Assembly (NCBI GenBank): GCA_937934745.1
Contig: CALGZC010000008.1
Location: 1 to 64,000 of the forward strand
DNA from: an uncultured Blastocatellia bacterium
GTDB taxonomy: Bacteria > Acidobacteriota > Blastocatellia > Chloracidobacteriales > Chloracidobacteriaceae
DNA: 64,000 bases
Direction of reading: 5' to 3'
The position numbers were made by a program, and so were the translations under genes. Shown here in pieces: positions 30,504 through 39,592 of the stretch (positions within the stretch are counted from its first letter, which is position 1; each line of letters begins with the position of its first letter). The notes below the pieces were generated by a model. That model saw only the letters and a list, made by a program, of their open reading frames with translations. It searched no databases and was not told where the DNA came from.

Positions 30504-33227
30504 ATGGAGTGTTTGCGTATCTTCGCGTTACTTTTGCTCGGTAAGTGGTCGATCACCGGTGGTTCGGCAATGGCAGACTCGGCGACGCTGACCGGGCGCG
30601 TGCGGAGCGTGTCGGGCGCGCCGGTCGCCGATGCGCGCCTGACGCTGCTCACCGCGCGGCAAACGGTCGCCGGCGTCACCGCCAGCGCGGCGGATGGCAG
30701 CTACCGCTTTGATGACCTCGCGCCGGGCGCGTACGAGCTTTCCGTCACGGCCGCCGATGGGTTAGCCGCGCGGCTGGCGGTGTCGCTCAGCGCAGGCGTC
30801 GAAACTCGCCGCGACATCGTGGTTGCCCTGTCGCCGGTCGCCGAAACCGTGACGGTGACGGCCGACGTCGGCCTCGTGCAGGATAAGGACGAGCTGGGGC
30901 AAGCCGTGACCGTCATTCCGCAAGCGCGCCTGCGCGAGCGCGTCACCGGCGGGCTGGCCGAGGCGTTTGCCGAAGAGGTCGGCCTGTCCGTGCAGCAAAC
31001 CGGCCCAACGCTGGGCGGAGTGTTTGTCCGCGGTCTCGTCGCCAGCCGGGTGTCGGTCTTCGTGGACGGCGTCCGCTACACGACCGGGGCGCAGCGCGGC
31101 GGCATCAGCACGTTTTTCAACCTGTTGGAGTCGAGCGACCTGCGCGGCGCCGAGGTTCTGCACGGACCGCAGGGCGCGCAGTACGGCAGCGACAGCCTGG
31201 GCGGGAGCGTCCAGTTGCTGACGGCAACCGCGCCCCTGACGACAAATGGCCCTGAGTTTCACGGCGAAAGCGCCGTCTTCGGAGCGAGCGCCTTTGCCGG
31301 CTTTGGGAACGCGACGCGCCTTGCCCTCGGCGCGCAGCGCTTCGGCGCCGTCGTCAACCTGGCCGGGCGGCGCATCAACACGCTGCGGGCGGGCGGCGGC
31401 CTTGACTCGCGGGCGGCCGTGGCGCGCTTTTTCGATGCGCCTTCCAACCGCTTTTACGGCGCGCGCCAGCCGGATACAGCGTTCACGGCATACGCCGGCA
31501 GCCTCAAAGCCGTGGCGACGCCGGCTGCCGGACACCAGATCGTGGCCCACTACCGGCGCGGACAGCAGGACGGCGGCAAGCGGTCGGATCAACTGCTGGG
31601 CGGCGACGGCAACCTTGTCGCTCAGCTCGGCAACCTGATGCTCGACTTCGGCTACCTGCGCTATGACGGGCAGCGTATCGGCTGGCTGGACAGCCTCACG
31701 GTCACGGGCAGTGTCAACTTTCAGCGCGAGGAACGCAGCAATCAGGGCGGGCAAGGCAACCCGACGGCGCTGATTAGCTCGCAATTCGAGAGAACGCGCG
31801 CGGTCGGCGCATCGCTCTTCGGCTCGAAGGCGCTGCCGGGCAGGCATACGCTGTTGGGGGGCGCGGATGCATACCGCGATGTCATGCGCGCCCGCGCCTT
31901 TGATGTCAACCCGACCACGGGGGGCGCCGCTGCCGCCCGCCCGCGTGTGCCCAACGGCGCGCGCTTCAACAACTATGGCTTTTTCATGCAGGATGTGTGG
32001 GAGGCGCTGCCGAATCGCGCGCGCCTGTCGGCGAGCTTGCGCTATGGCGTGGCGTCATACCGGGCGCGGGCGCGCGACAATGCGCTCGTCGGCGGCCGGA
32101 CCGTGGTCGAGGACGACTCGGTGCGCGTGTCCGCCTGGACCTTTCGCGTCGGCGGCGCCTGGCAGCTCGGACGCGGGCTTGCCCTGGCCGGCAACGTGGC
32201 GCGCGGCTTTCGTCCGCCGAACATGACGGATTTAGGCTCGCTCGGCTTGCAGGGCAACGGCGTGTATGAAGTCGCCGCCCCGGCCGTCGCCGGCCGCAAC
32301 GCATTCATCGGGACGACCGCCGACGCCAGCGCCGTCTCGACAGGGCTGCCCGTCAAGCAGGTCATTCCCGAAAGCAGCCTGAGCTACGAGGGCAGCCTGC
32401 GCTATCGGAACGGACGGGTGGATGCCGATGGCACGGCGTTTGTCACGAATGTCAACGACCTGCTGACGACGCAAACGCTGATTCTGCCGCCGGGCGCGGT
32501 CGGGACGCGCCTTGGCTCGGAAATCATCATTGCGCAGTTGCCGACGGGCGCGGTGTTTGTCGCGCCGGCAGCGAGTCCCGCGCGGGTGCGGGCGAACGTC
32601 ACCAATGCGCGAATCTACGGCGTTGAAAGCGCGTTGGGCGTCAAGCTGACGGAAAGCTGGTCGCTGAGCGGCAATTTCGCTTGGCTGCATGCGGAAGACC
32701 GCGCGACGGGACGGCCGCCCGATGTCGAAGGCGGGACGCCGCCGCCGCAGGGACTTCTGCGGCTGCGCTATCAGCCGCCGCGCCGTCGCTGGTGGATCGA
32801 AGGCGTGGCGGTGGCCGCGCATCGGCAAACCCGCCTGTCGTCCCTCAACCTCGACGACCGCCGGATTGGCGCGACGCGGACGCGAACGCAGATTCAGAAT
32901 TTTTTCCGGCGCGGCGCGACCGTCCGGGGCTTTGTCGAAGCCGGACCTGACGGGCGCTTCGGCACGGCGGATGACCGCCTGCGGCTCACCGGCGAAACGC
33001 TGGCGCAAATCCAGGCGCGGGTCCTGGGGGCGGCAGCCGGCGCGCCGATGTTTCCGGCGCTGCCGGGCTGGATGACGCTCAATCTGCGCGGAGGGTACCG
33101 GCTCGGCGAGCGGCATGAGCTATTCATAGCCCTGGACAACCTTCTGGATCGGAACTACCGGACAATCTCATCCGGCATCGATGCGCCAGGGCGTAACCTG
33201 ACCGTTCGCTATACGGCGCGGTTCTAG
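30504..33227 (+). CDS. TonB-dependent outer-membrane receptor with N-terminal regulatory-like domain
   Basis: About 907 residues from ATG 30504; longer in-frame starts would lack a signal peptide. The signal (MECLRIFALLLLGKW) is followed by a carboxypeptidase-regulatory-like domain (TLTGRVRSVSGAPVADARL), a plug (LAEAFAEEVGLSVQQTGPT and VFVDGVRYTTGAQRGG) and a 22-strand-type barrel ending GRNLTVRYTARF with the terminal aromatic residue. It imports a ligand such as an iron chelate, vitamin or sugar across the outer membrane with TonB energy. No inner-membrane transporter is adjacent, and the ligand is unknown. A GPDGRFGTADD segment may be a loop calcium site. Confidence 0.95.
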   Translation: MECLRIFALLLLGKWSITGGSAMADSATLTGRVRSVSGAPVADARLTLLTARQTVAGVTASAADGSYRFDDLAPGAYELSVTAADGLAARLAVSLSAGVETRRDIVVALSPVAETVTVTADVGLVQDKDELGQAVTVIPQARLRERVTGGLAEAFAEEVGLSVQQTGPTLGGVFVRGLVASRVSVFVDGVRYTTGAQRGGISTFFNLLESSDLRGAEVLHGPQGAQYGSDSLGGSVQLLTATAPLTTNGPEFHGESAVFGASAFAGFGNATRLALGAQRFGAVVNLAGRRINTLRAGGGLDSRAAVARFFDAPSNRFYGARQPDTAFTAYAGSLKAVATPAAGHQIVAHYRRGQQDGGKRSDQLLGGDGNLVAQLGNLMLDFGYLRYDGQRIGWLDSLTVTGSVNFQREERSNQGGQGNPTALISSQFERTRAVGASLFGSKALPGRHTLLGGADAYRDVMRARAFDVNPTTGGAAAARPRVPNGARFNNYGFFMQDVWEALPNRARLSASLRYGVASYRARARDNALVGGRTVVEDDSVRVSAWTFRVGGAWQLGRGLALAGNVARGFRPPNMTDLGSLGLQGNGVYEVAAPAVAGRNAFIGTTADASAVSTGLPVKQVIPESSLSYEGSLRYRNGRVDADGTAFVTNVNDLLTTQTLILPPGAVGTRLGSEIIIAQLPTGAVFVAPAASPARVRANVTNARIYGVESALGVKLTESWSLSGNFAWLHAEDRATGRPPDVEGGTPPPQGLLRLRYQPPRRRWWIEGVAVAAHRQTRLSSLNLDDRRIGATRTRTQIQNFFRRGATVRGFVEAGPDGRFGTADDRLRLTGETLAQIQARVLGAAAGAPMFPALPGWMTLNLRGGYRLGERHELFIALDNLLDRNYRTISSGIDAPGRNLTVRYTARF

Positions 33228-33244
33228 CCTCGTTCCGCTCAAGC

Positions 33245-33264
33245 CGCGCGGGGGCCGCGCGTTT
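33245..33264 (+). terminator. Weak candidate terminator after the TonB receptor gene
   Basis: CGCGCGG-GGG-CCGCGCG forms a 7-bp GC-only stem 17 bp after the stop codon, followed by only three T residues. It could end or slow transcription of the receptor gene. Confidence 0.35.
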
Positions 33265-33448
33265 CTGGCAAGCGCCAGGCCGGTGTACACTCCGGCGCGG
33301 AAGCCGCCGAGGCGCTTTGGGCCGTCGCCCATTCGCCTGTGGCGCCGCCGGCGCTTTCCCGACCGAAACTGGCGCGTAACTTCGACAAAGCGGCGGCGTC
33401 TGTGAAATCATACCCCCTGTCAATTCCTGCGGATGGTGAGCACTGTCT

Positions 33449-34147
33449 ATGAGCCAACCACTACCCGCCCTTGAAGGCACAAAGCGGATTCCGATCTTTC
33501 CGCTTCCGGTGGCGCTGTTCCCCGGAACGATGCTGCCCCTGCATATCTTCGAGGAGCGGTACAAAGCCATGGTGCGCGACTGCCTGGCCGGAGAGAAGAT
33601 TTTCGGAGTCACCTTTGTTATGGGGCGCGAGGGCTTTCCGCCGCCGGTTGGCCGGGTCGGCTGCGCCGCTTTCATCGTCGCCACGGTTCCGCTGGAAGAA
33701 GGGCGGATGAACATCCTCACCACCGGTCTGATGCGCTACCATGCGCTGGAATACTTTCAAGACGAGCCCTACCTGGAAGGACTTGTTACGTTCTTTGACG
33801 ATCAGCCGATACGCACCGATCTGACCGAGGTTGCCGATGCCGTACGTTCTATGTTCCGGCGCGCCATCAAGGCCGTTCGGGCCATGAGTCGCGAAGACGA
33901 CAACTTTCCTGACGAATTGCCAGAAGACCCCCAGGCGCTTTCTTTTCTCGTTGCTTCGCTGCTCCAGATGAGTGATGAACAAAAAATGGCGCTGATGGAG
34001 CTAACTGACACGGGCGAGCGCCTCGAACGCTTACGGCGGCTGTTGATTCCGGCGGTGGAAAAATACGAACTGCGCGCCACTGTCAACGAACTGGCCAAGC
34101 TGAACGGCCATAGCCCGCGTGGGGCGTTTGAACGCTTTGATTCCTAG
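33449..34147 (+). CDS. Lon N-terminal (LON substrate-binding) domain protein
   Basis: 232 residues. It consists of the LON substrate-recognition domain alone (IPIFPLPVALFPGTMLPLHI, RYKAMVRDCLAG and FGVTF), without the ATPase or protease parts of Lon. A C-terminal helical region (SREDDNFPDELPEDPQALSF) follows. Stand-alone LON-domain proteins are common but of unknown role; substrate binding or adaptor function is likely. A GGTGAG lies about 9 bases before ATG 33449. The VWA gene starts 25 bp after its stop codon, so they probably share a transcript. Confidence 0.93.
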   Translation: MSQPLPALEGTKRIPIFPLPVALFPGTMLPLHIFEERYKAMVRDCLAGEKIFGVTFVMGREGFPPPVGRVGCAAFIVATVPLEEGRMNILTTGLMRYHALEYFQDEPYLEGLVTFFDDQPIRTDLTEVADAVRSMFRRAIKAVRAMSREDDNFPDELPEDPQALSFLVASLLQMSDEQKMALMELTDTGERLERLRRLLIPAVEKYELRATVNELAKLNGHSPRGAFERFDS

Positions 34148-34172
34148 TCCTGAGGGAAGCAAACTTAAGGTT

Positions 34173-35192
34173 ATGTTTCGGCACACGGCAGTGTACCGTT
34201 TGACGGCAGGGTACCGTTTGTGGCTGACGACGTGGTGGGCGGTACTCCTGGGAACGCTTTCTGTCGGTGCGCAGGACGTCCCACCCATACCGGATACCCT
34301 AGTGACCCTGCGCGCACAGCAGGTCATAGTGCCGTTCACAGTTGTTGACCGTCTCAATCGTCCAGTCACAAACCTCGTTGCAGAAGAAGTCAAGCTTTTT
34401 GAGGACGGCCTTGAGCAAGACATCGTTTCGCTCCAACCGGCGACCAGCCTCCCATTGACGGCGGCTATCGTGCTGGACTGTAGCGGCAGCATGATTGGCC
34501 GGTTGTCCCTCGCTAAACGGGCGACCGGTAATTTTCTCACCCATCTCCTCCACCGGCCGCAGGACCGGGCAGCACTGTTGGCTTGCCAACAAGACATTCT
34601 CCTTGCGCACCCACTGACCGGTGACATCACAGCCTTGCGCCGTGTCCTTGCCGACCTAGATGCGCGGCTGCCGACACCCCTGGGTCAAACACCGCCGTTT
34701 GATCCCTCGACTATGACACCGCCTGGTACCGCGCTCTACGCCACCATTTATGCGGCCATTGACCTGTTGCTGACCGATGCCGGAGAAGATAGCCGGCGGC
34801 GCCTTGTGGTAGTTGTCAGCGATGGCTTCGACAATGAGGGCATCATCCACCTACGCGAGATTATCGAGCACGCCTGGCGCAGCGGTGTCAGCATCTATGC
34901 TTTGGGCATCGGTGCGCCTGACCTCACGGCAGACACCGTGAACCGGACGGTCAATCGAGCAGAACTGGAGCGGCTCTGCATCTCAACCGGTGGGCAGGCC
35001 TTTTTCCCCCGCCTTGATCGGGAGTTTTTTACAGCCTTTGCCCAGATTGAGGCCGAATTGCGACAGTGCTTTGTCTTGGCTTATACACCGCTACATGAGT
35101 CAGCCGCCTTTCGTACCATTCGGATTGAAATTCCCCGTCATCCAGACTGGAAGGTGCGTCACCGCATCGGCTACTACGCGAGCGCGCCGTAG
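34173..35192 (+). CDS. VWFA-domain protein of the acidobacterial type
   Basis: 339 residues from ATG 34173. A probable signal segment (LWLTTWWAVLLGTLSVGAQ) is followed by a short beta region (VTLRAQQVIVPFTVVDRLN), an FEDGLEQDIV stretch and a von Willebrand A domain. The metal-site motif DCSGSM is in AAIVLDCSGSMIG, and the conserved VVVSDGFDNEG lies further on. It resembles the VWFA-related family frequent in Acidobacteria, which is secreted or periplasmic and of unknown partner. It probably forms a two-gene operon with the LON-domain gene. Confidence 0.92.
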   Translation: MFRHTAVYRLTAGYRLWLTTWWAVLLGTLSVGAQDVPPIPDTLVTLRAQQVIVPFTVVDRLNRPVTNLVAEEVKLFEDGLEQDIVSLQPATSLPLTAAIVLDCSGSMIGRLSLAKRATGNFLTHLLHRPQDRAALLACQQDILLAHPLTGDITALRRVLADLDARLPTPLGQTPPFDPSTMTPPGTALYATIYAAIDLLLTDAGEDSRRRLVVVVSDGFDNEGIIHLREIIEHAWRSGVSIYALGIGAPDLTADTVNRTVNRAELERLCISTGGQAFFPRLDREFFTAFAQIEAELRQCFVLAYTPLHESAAFRTIRIEIPRHPDWKVRHRIGYYASAP

Positions 35193-35313
35193 CAAAGCGG
35201 GGGTTGTAGGGCGATGTGTATGACGAACAGTCTGTACGGTGGCCTTCGCCCCTTCCAACTTAGCCGAACGCGACTTCCACATTTTCACGTTTTTTCCACA
35301 GGAGCGCTTCTCT

Positions 35314-35808
35314 ATGGGTGAACGACTGCATACAACGCGGATAGACCTTGCCGAAGAAATCCGCATCGCCGTGATTCAGCTATTGAACCGGTCGCTCGCG
35401 ACGGCGCTAGACCTGAAAACACAGGTCAAACAAGCGCACTGGAACGTCAAAGGACCGCAGTTTGTGGCCCTCCATGAACTGTTCGATGACATGGCCGGCG
35501 AATTAGACGGCTTTGTTGATGAACTAGCTGAACGGGTGACGGCGCTGGGGGGGACCGCCCTGGGCACGGCCCGGATTGCGGCTGCAACCTCTATCCTACC
35601 TGAGTATCCGACCGACATCGCGGAAGGACGAGAGCATGTCCAGGCCCTGGCCGACCGCTATGCACCGTTTGCTCAGCATGTTCGTGCCGCCATCAACGAG
35701 ACGGATGAACTAGGCGACGCTGATACGGCCGACCTCTACACCGAGATTTCCCGTGCGGTTGACAAGCGGCTGTGGTTCCTTGAGGCGCACTTGCAAGCCG
35801 AGCGCTGA
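35314..35808 (+). CDS. dps: Dps-family DNA-binding ferritin-like protein
   Basis: 164 residues from ATG 35314, with GGAG 9 bases upstream. Dps forms dodecamers that oxidise and store iron and shield DNA during oxidative stress. The ferroxidase and family signature HWNVKGPQFVALHELFDD and the MAGELDGFVDELAERV helix are present. The N-terminus has only a short charged tail. It is a single-gene unit, preceded by 121 bp in which I see no clear promoter. Oxidative-stress regulation is expected from the family but not shown by a visible operator. Confidence 0.95.
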   Translation: MGERLHTTRIDLAEEIRIAVIQLLNRSLATALDLKTQVKQAHWNVKGPQFVALHELFDDMAGELDGFVDELAERVTALGGTALGTARIAAATSILPEYPTDIAEGREHVQALADRYAPFAQHVRAAINETDELGDADTADLYTEISRAVDKRLWFLEAHLQAER

Positions 35809-35921
35809 CGTATCTGTTTGGCCGTTCCTGAACCCGCAGACTTTCGGCCCCGCCAAGAGCAGCCGGAAGACCCATGCTCTGGCGGCAAACGCAGGGAGGG
35901 CTTTACCGAATGCACTGTGCC

Positions 35922-35951
35922 GATGCAGATTGGGCATCAACCCGTTTTTTT
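35922..35951 (+). terminator. Weak candidate terminator after dps
   Basis: GATGC pairs with GCATC around a 7-base loop and is followed, after six bases, by seven T residues. It lies about 115 bp past the dps stop in a 283-bp gap. Confidence 0.35.
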
Positions 35952-36091
35952 AGGCAGTTGGTTGGGCAATATTTCAGGGTGACACGCCTGCCGAGACTTA
36001 CCTTGCCGCACTCTGCCCCTTGGCCGCTTCCGATTGCCTGCACAGCAGCGGCCCCTGTGAAAATGGACTGACGGTCGCCCTGAGGGTCGTC

Positions 36092-36982
36092 ATGAGAAAG
36101 GAACCGCCGCTGGTTGAGTGTGTCCCTAACTTTAGCGAAGGACGGCGGCCTGAAGTGGTTGCTGCTCTAGTTCAGGCCATCGAAGAGGCGCTCGGACAGC
36201 CGGTGTTGGATGTGCACCGCGACGTCGATCACCACCGCGCCGTTGTGACGTTCACCGGGCCGCCGGAAGCAGTAGAAAAGGCCGCCGTGGCCGGCATTGC
36301 CGAGGCTGTGGCCCGGCTCGATCTCAGGACACACACCGGCGTTCATCCGCGTATTGGCGTCGCCGACGTAGTCCCCTTTGTCCCGGTCCGTGGCGTCACA
36401 ATGGACGACTGTGTGGCGCTGGCGCACCGTGTCGGCGCGCAGGTTGCGGCACGATACGACGTCCCGGTGTTTTGCTACGGCGCAGCGGCACGGCAGGCAA
36501 CCTACTGCGACTTAGCAGCCCTGCGACGGGCCATTCGTACCTCCGGCACGTTCCCCACCCCGGATTTTGGGCCGGCACATCCGCATCCGACGGCCGGTGC
36601 CGTTGCCATCGGCGCGCGTGACTATCTCATCGCGTTTAACGTCGAATTGAAAACTGACGCCCTTGATGTCGCACAGTCCATCGCGCGTGAGCTGCGTGCC
36701 GCGCAGGGCGGCTTGCCGAGCGTCAAAGCCTTAGGCTTACGGCTGGCGTCGCGCGGAACCGTCCAAGTCTCTATGAATCTCACGGATGTCCGCCAAACCC
36801 GTCCTGCCGATGCCTACCGAGCTGTTGTGGCCGCTGCCACACGATACGCTGTTGCAGTCGGTCAGCCGGAATTGGTTGGTCTCATACCGACAGCCGATGC
36901 CGCCGTCGGATTTGATGACCGACTTCGGCGGCAACTGTTTCCCGACGAAAAAATTCTCGCTCGTCGGTTACATCTCGAATGA
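36092..36982 (+). CDS. ftcD: Glutamate formiminotransferase
   Basis: 296 residues from ATG 36092 (GAGGG upstream). The enzyme moves the formimino group of formiminoglutamate, a histidine breakdown product, to tetrahydrofolate. Family features are LVECVPNFSEGRRPEVV, the DVDHHRAVVTFTG stretch, THTGVHPRIGVADVVPFVP and the GPAHPHPTAGAVAIGARDYL loop. Only the transferase half is present; the cyclodeaminase half of bifunctional FTCD is absent, as in many bacteria. The phosphate acetyltransferase gene begins 13 bp later. No hut genes are adjacent. Confidence 0.95.
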   Translation: MRKEPPLVECVPNFSEGRRPEVVAALVQAIEEALGQPVLDVHRDVDHHRAVVTFTGPPEAVEKAAVAGIAEAVARLDLRTHTGVHPRIGVADVVPFVPVRGVTMDDCVALAHRVGAQVAARYDVPVFCYGAAARQATYCDLAALRRAIRTSGTFPTPDFGPAHPHPTAGAVAIGARDYLIAFNVELKTDALDVAQSIARELRAAQGGLPSVKALGLRLASRGTVQVSMNLTDVRQTRPADAYRAVVAAATRYAVAVGQPELVGLIPTADAAVGFDDRLRRQLFPDEKILARRLHLE

Positions 36983-36995
36983 AGGAGCCTCTGTG

Positions 36996-38000
36996 ATGAC
37001 ACTACTCGAACATCTCCGCCGGCGAGCCGCAGAACTCAACAAACACATTGTCCTGCCGGAAGGCGACGACCCCCGGACGCTGCGCGCGGCAGCCAGGTGC
37101 CTGGATCAGGGGATTGCGCGGGTGACGCTGCTCGGGGACACAGCCCTGATTCGCGCCCGGGCCGGTGAGCTGGGTCTTGACCCAGACCGCTTCTCGGTCA
37201 TTGAGCCATCCCAGCACCCTGACTATGAAGCGTTTGCGGAGGCTCTCTATGAGCGCCGCAAGGCGAAAGGCTTGACCTTGGAGCAGGCGCGTGAAGTCAT
37301 GCGCGACCCACTCTACTTCGGCGACATGCTGGTTCACACCGGACAGGCCGACGGCTCGGTAGCGGGGGCAACCCACTCGACGGCAAAGACCGTCCGTGCT
37401 GCGCTACAAGTGATCGGCTTGGCAGCCGGCTTCAACATTGTTTCCAGCTTTATGTTGGTCACGGTGCAGGACAAAAACTTCGGGGCAGACGGGAATTTTC
37501 TTTTTGCTGACTGCGCGATTGTGATTGAACCATCCCCTGCCGAGTTGGCCGACATTGCATTGGCGGCGGCCGATAACTGCCGGACATTCCTGGGCGTTGA
37601 ACCGAAGGTGGCGATGCTTTCGTTTTCGACACGGCGCAGCGCCGAACATCCGCTCGTGGACAAGGTGGCGGAGGCAGTGCGTCTGGCCAAGGCACGCCGG
37701 CCGGAGTTGCTCATAGATGGTGAAATGCAAGCTGATACGGCGATTGTTCCGGTCGTCGGGACGCGTAAAGCGCCGGGAAGCCCCGTTGCCGGGCAGGCGA
37801 ATGTCCTGATTTTTCCCAGTTTAGAGGCCGCCAACATCAGCTATAAGCTCGTTGAGCGACTCGGCAACGCCACAGCCATCGGTCCGATCCTGCAAGGTCT
37901 GGCCAAACCGGCCAACGATCTATCACGGGGCTGCGACGCCGATGATATTGTGGATGCCATCGCCCTTACCGCACTGCAAGCCGCGCAGTATGCGGCTTGA
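36996..38000 (+). CDS. pta: Phosphate acetyltransferase
   Basis: 334 residues from ATG 36996, with GAAGGAG 8 bases before it. It interconverts acetyl-CoA and acetyl phosphate in acetate metabolism. It is the short, single-domain form: IVLPEGDDPRTLRAAARCL, GMLVHTGQADGSVAGATHST, RTFLGVEPKVAMLSFSTRRS and DGEMQADTAIVP are all in place. No acetate kinase is adjacent. It is convergent with bchP; the two stop codons lie inside one inverted repeat. Confidence 0.95.
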   Translation: MTLLEHLRRRAAELNKHIVLPEGDDPRTLRAAARCLDQGIARVTLLGDTALIRARAGELGLDPDRFSVIEPSQHPDYEAFAEALYERRKAKGLTLEQAREVMRDPLYFGDMLVHTGQADGSVAGATHSTAKTVRAALQVIGLAAGFNIVSSFMLVTVQDKNFGADGNFLFADCAIVIEPSPAELADIALAAADNCRTFLGVEPKVAMLSFSTRRSAEHPLVDKVAEAVRLAKARRPELLIDGEMQADTAIVPVVGTRKAPGSPVAGQANVLIFPSLEAANISYKLVERLGNATAIGPILQGLAKPANDLSRGCDADDIVDAIALTALQAAQYAA

Positions 38001-38020
38001 TCTCGCACATCGAGAGATCA
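37998..38020. terminator. Inverted repeat linking the pta and bchP stop codons
   Basis: TGATCTC and GAGATCA flank a 9-base loop; the first TGA is the pta stop and the last three bases are the complement of the bchP stop. It may act as a small bidirectional terminator, though no T-tract is present. Confidence 0.35.
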
Positions 38021-39214
38021 CACCGAGGCGGTGGCCAGTTGCGCCGGACGGTACAGACCCAGCAGCGCCCGCGTCAGGTGATAGACATTCTTACTCATGA
38101 TGCGAATGCCGTCGCGCAGCGGCATGCGAACGAGTGTTTTGTACATGTAGGATTGAAACGTTAGGTCCTGCACTCCACGGTCACGGCAAATCGCTACAAA
38201 GGCTTCGCGCCGGGCGTCGTTTTTGTAGTACAGGTTTTGCATAACCTCCAGAAAGCGGAACGTTGCGCCGTACTGTTTCAGAAACGCCTTCTGGTACGCT
38301 CGATAAAGCTTTTCTGCCCGTAAGTCCTGGCGACATTCTAGGACGGCTTGCGCCGCCATCTGGCCACTTTTCATGGCGTAGAAAATCCCCTCGCCGGAGC
38401 TGGACGCTACTAGCCCAGCGGCATCGCCCACTAGGACCACACGATTCGCTACCCACCGGTCGTAGGGGCGGAGCGGAATTGGGGCCCCCTCGCGGAGGGT
38501 CGGACGCTCTGTGATCCCGAGGTGACGTTTGAACGCCTCCAGGTGGGCCTTGATGTTGGCGCTGCGGATGGCCGTTCCAGTGCCAATGGCAACGTGGTCG
38601 GCTTTGGGGAAAACCCATCCGTAGAAATCGGGTGAATAGCGTCCGTCATAGTAAATCTCACAGCGTTCGTTGAGTCGCCGTGCCGTTTCGGTGTCGAGCG
38701 CAAACCGCTCCTGGACGGCCGCAGCAACTAATCCCCCTTTGTGCAGGCCGAATGTCCGGGCGACAAAAGAGTTGGCACCGTCGGCCCCGATGATGGCGTC
38801 GGCGACCAAGGTCTGCCGTTCGCCACGTGGTGTCGTATAGGTCACGGTGGCTCCGCGCTCGGTGGCATCCACACTTTCAACCCGCCCCTCCATCACCAGC
38901 GTACCCAGGTCGCCGGCGCGTTGACGAAGAAAAGCGTCAAACGCCTCGCGACACACCATCCCGACATAGCCGTTCTGAATGTTCATCGTCACGGCGCGCC
39001 CGGACGGGGCGTACACAGCCACCGCCGAGACCCGGCGCTGGATCAGGCGTTCGGGAATGTCAAAGTCCCTGACCAGCACCGGCGGGATTGCTCCGCCACA
39101 GGGCTTGATGCGCGAAAAGCTTTTCTCGATGAGAACCGTTTCCACGCCCGCACGGGCCAGCGTCGCCGCTGCCGTAGAGCCTCCCGGACCTCCTCCGCAA
39201 ACAATGACCCGCAT
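38018..39214 (-). CDS. bchP: Geranylgeranyl reductase, BchP type
   Basis: 398 residues from ATG 39214, with a strong GGGAGG 7 bases upstream; an upstream TTG at 39262 is less likely. It reduces the geranylgeranyl tail of (bacterio)chlorophyll, or its diphosphate, to phytyl. The FAD motif MRVIVCGGGPGGSTAAATL, the GADGANSFVARTFG segment and the later VVLVGDAAGLVASSSGEG are clear, as is SFSRIKPCGGAIPP, typical of the family. Related reductases in archaea act on membrane lipids, but the neighbouring PucC-like gene favours a pigment role. The spacer upstream is unusually rich in repeats. Confidence 0.9.
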   Translation of the reverse strand: MRVIVCGGGPGGSTAAATLARAGVETVLIEKSFSRIKPCGGAIPPVLVRDFDIPERLIQRRVSAVAVYAPSGRAVTMNIQNGYVGMVCREAFDAFLRQRAGDLGTLVMEGRVESVDATERGATVTYTTPRGERQTLVADAIIGADGANSFVARTFGLHKGGLVAAAVQERFALDTETARRLNERCEIYYDGRYSPDFYGWVFPKADHVAIGTGTAIRSANIKAHLEAFKRHLGITERPTLREGAPIPLRPYDRWVANRVVLVGDAAGLVASSSGEGIFYAMKSGQMAAQAVLECRQDLRAEKLYRAYQKAFLKQYGATFRFLEVMQNLYYKNDARREAFVAICRDRGVQDLTFQSYMYKTLVRMPLRDGIRIMSKNVYHLTRALLGLYRPAQLATASV

Positions 39215-39273
39215 GCAATGTCCTCCCACCCCACAAGCTTCGTTACTGACTGGCTGGGTCAACCATCATCGTG

Positions 39274-39295
39274 TTTGACTCGGTATTTGACTCGG
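39274..39295. promoter_or_regulatory. Tandem direct repeat upstream of bchP, candidate operator
   Basis: TTTGACTCGG occurs twice, 12 bp apart (39274-39283 and 39286-39295), about 60 bp before the bchP start. Sites on the same face, roughly one helical turn apart, suggest a regulator-binding site. No known regulator is assigned. Confidence 0.35.
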
Positions 39296-39387
39296 CTGCT
39301 CCTCGGCAAAATCGGGCCGTAGCACGGTGCAACGTGTGTAACGCTACAGAGAAAAAACGGCGAAAGGCGCAACGTACTTGCGCCGCC

Positions 39388-39532
39388 CCCACTCAACAAG
39401 AACACGCCTTCCTAACAACGTCGGCTGCGCTTCCCACCGAAACGCAGCGTGTTCCCGGTGATTCAATTTGCAGGGAAGGAAGCGTCTGCTTGCTGCGTCC
39501 CCACTCAACAAGGACACGCTCCTCCCTGCAAA
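39388..39532. repeat. Direct and inverted repeats in the spacer between pucC-like and bchP genes
   Basis: A 20-base repeat, CCCACTCAACAAG then A or G then ACACGC, occurs at 39388-39407 and 39500-39519. TTTGCAGGGA at 39467 pairs with its complement near 39532, so the second copy sits within an imperfect hairpin (39467-39532). A GGCGCAAcgtacTTGCGCC hairpin lies just before the first copy, at 39366-39384. The RNA read from the pucC-like gene towards bchP would be highly structured here. Confidence 0.6.
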
Positions 39533-39592
39533 CTCGGCCGTACCATCAACACCGGCATGTGATACGGACTTCATCTCTCGAACGGCCGTCAC

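Noticed and set aside
30762-31847. A 361-codon frame on the minus strand inside the TonB receptor
   Set aside because: It is an antisense shadow of a well-supported gene.
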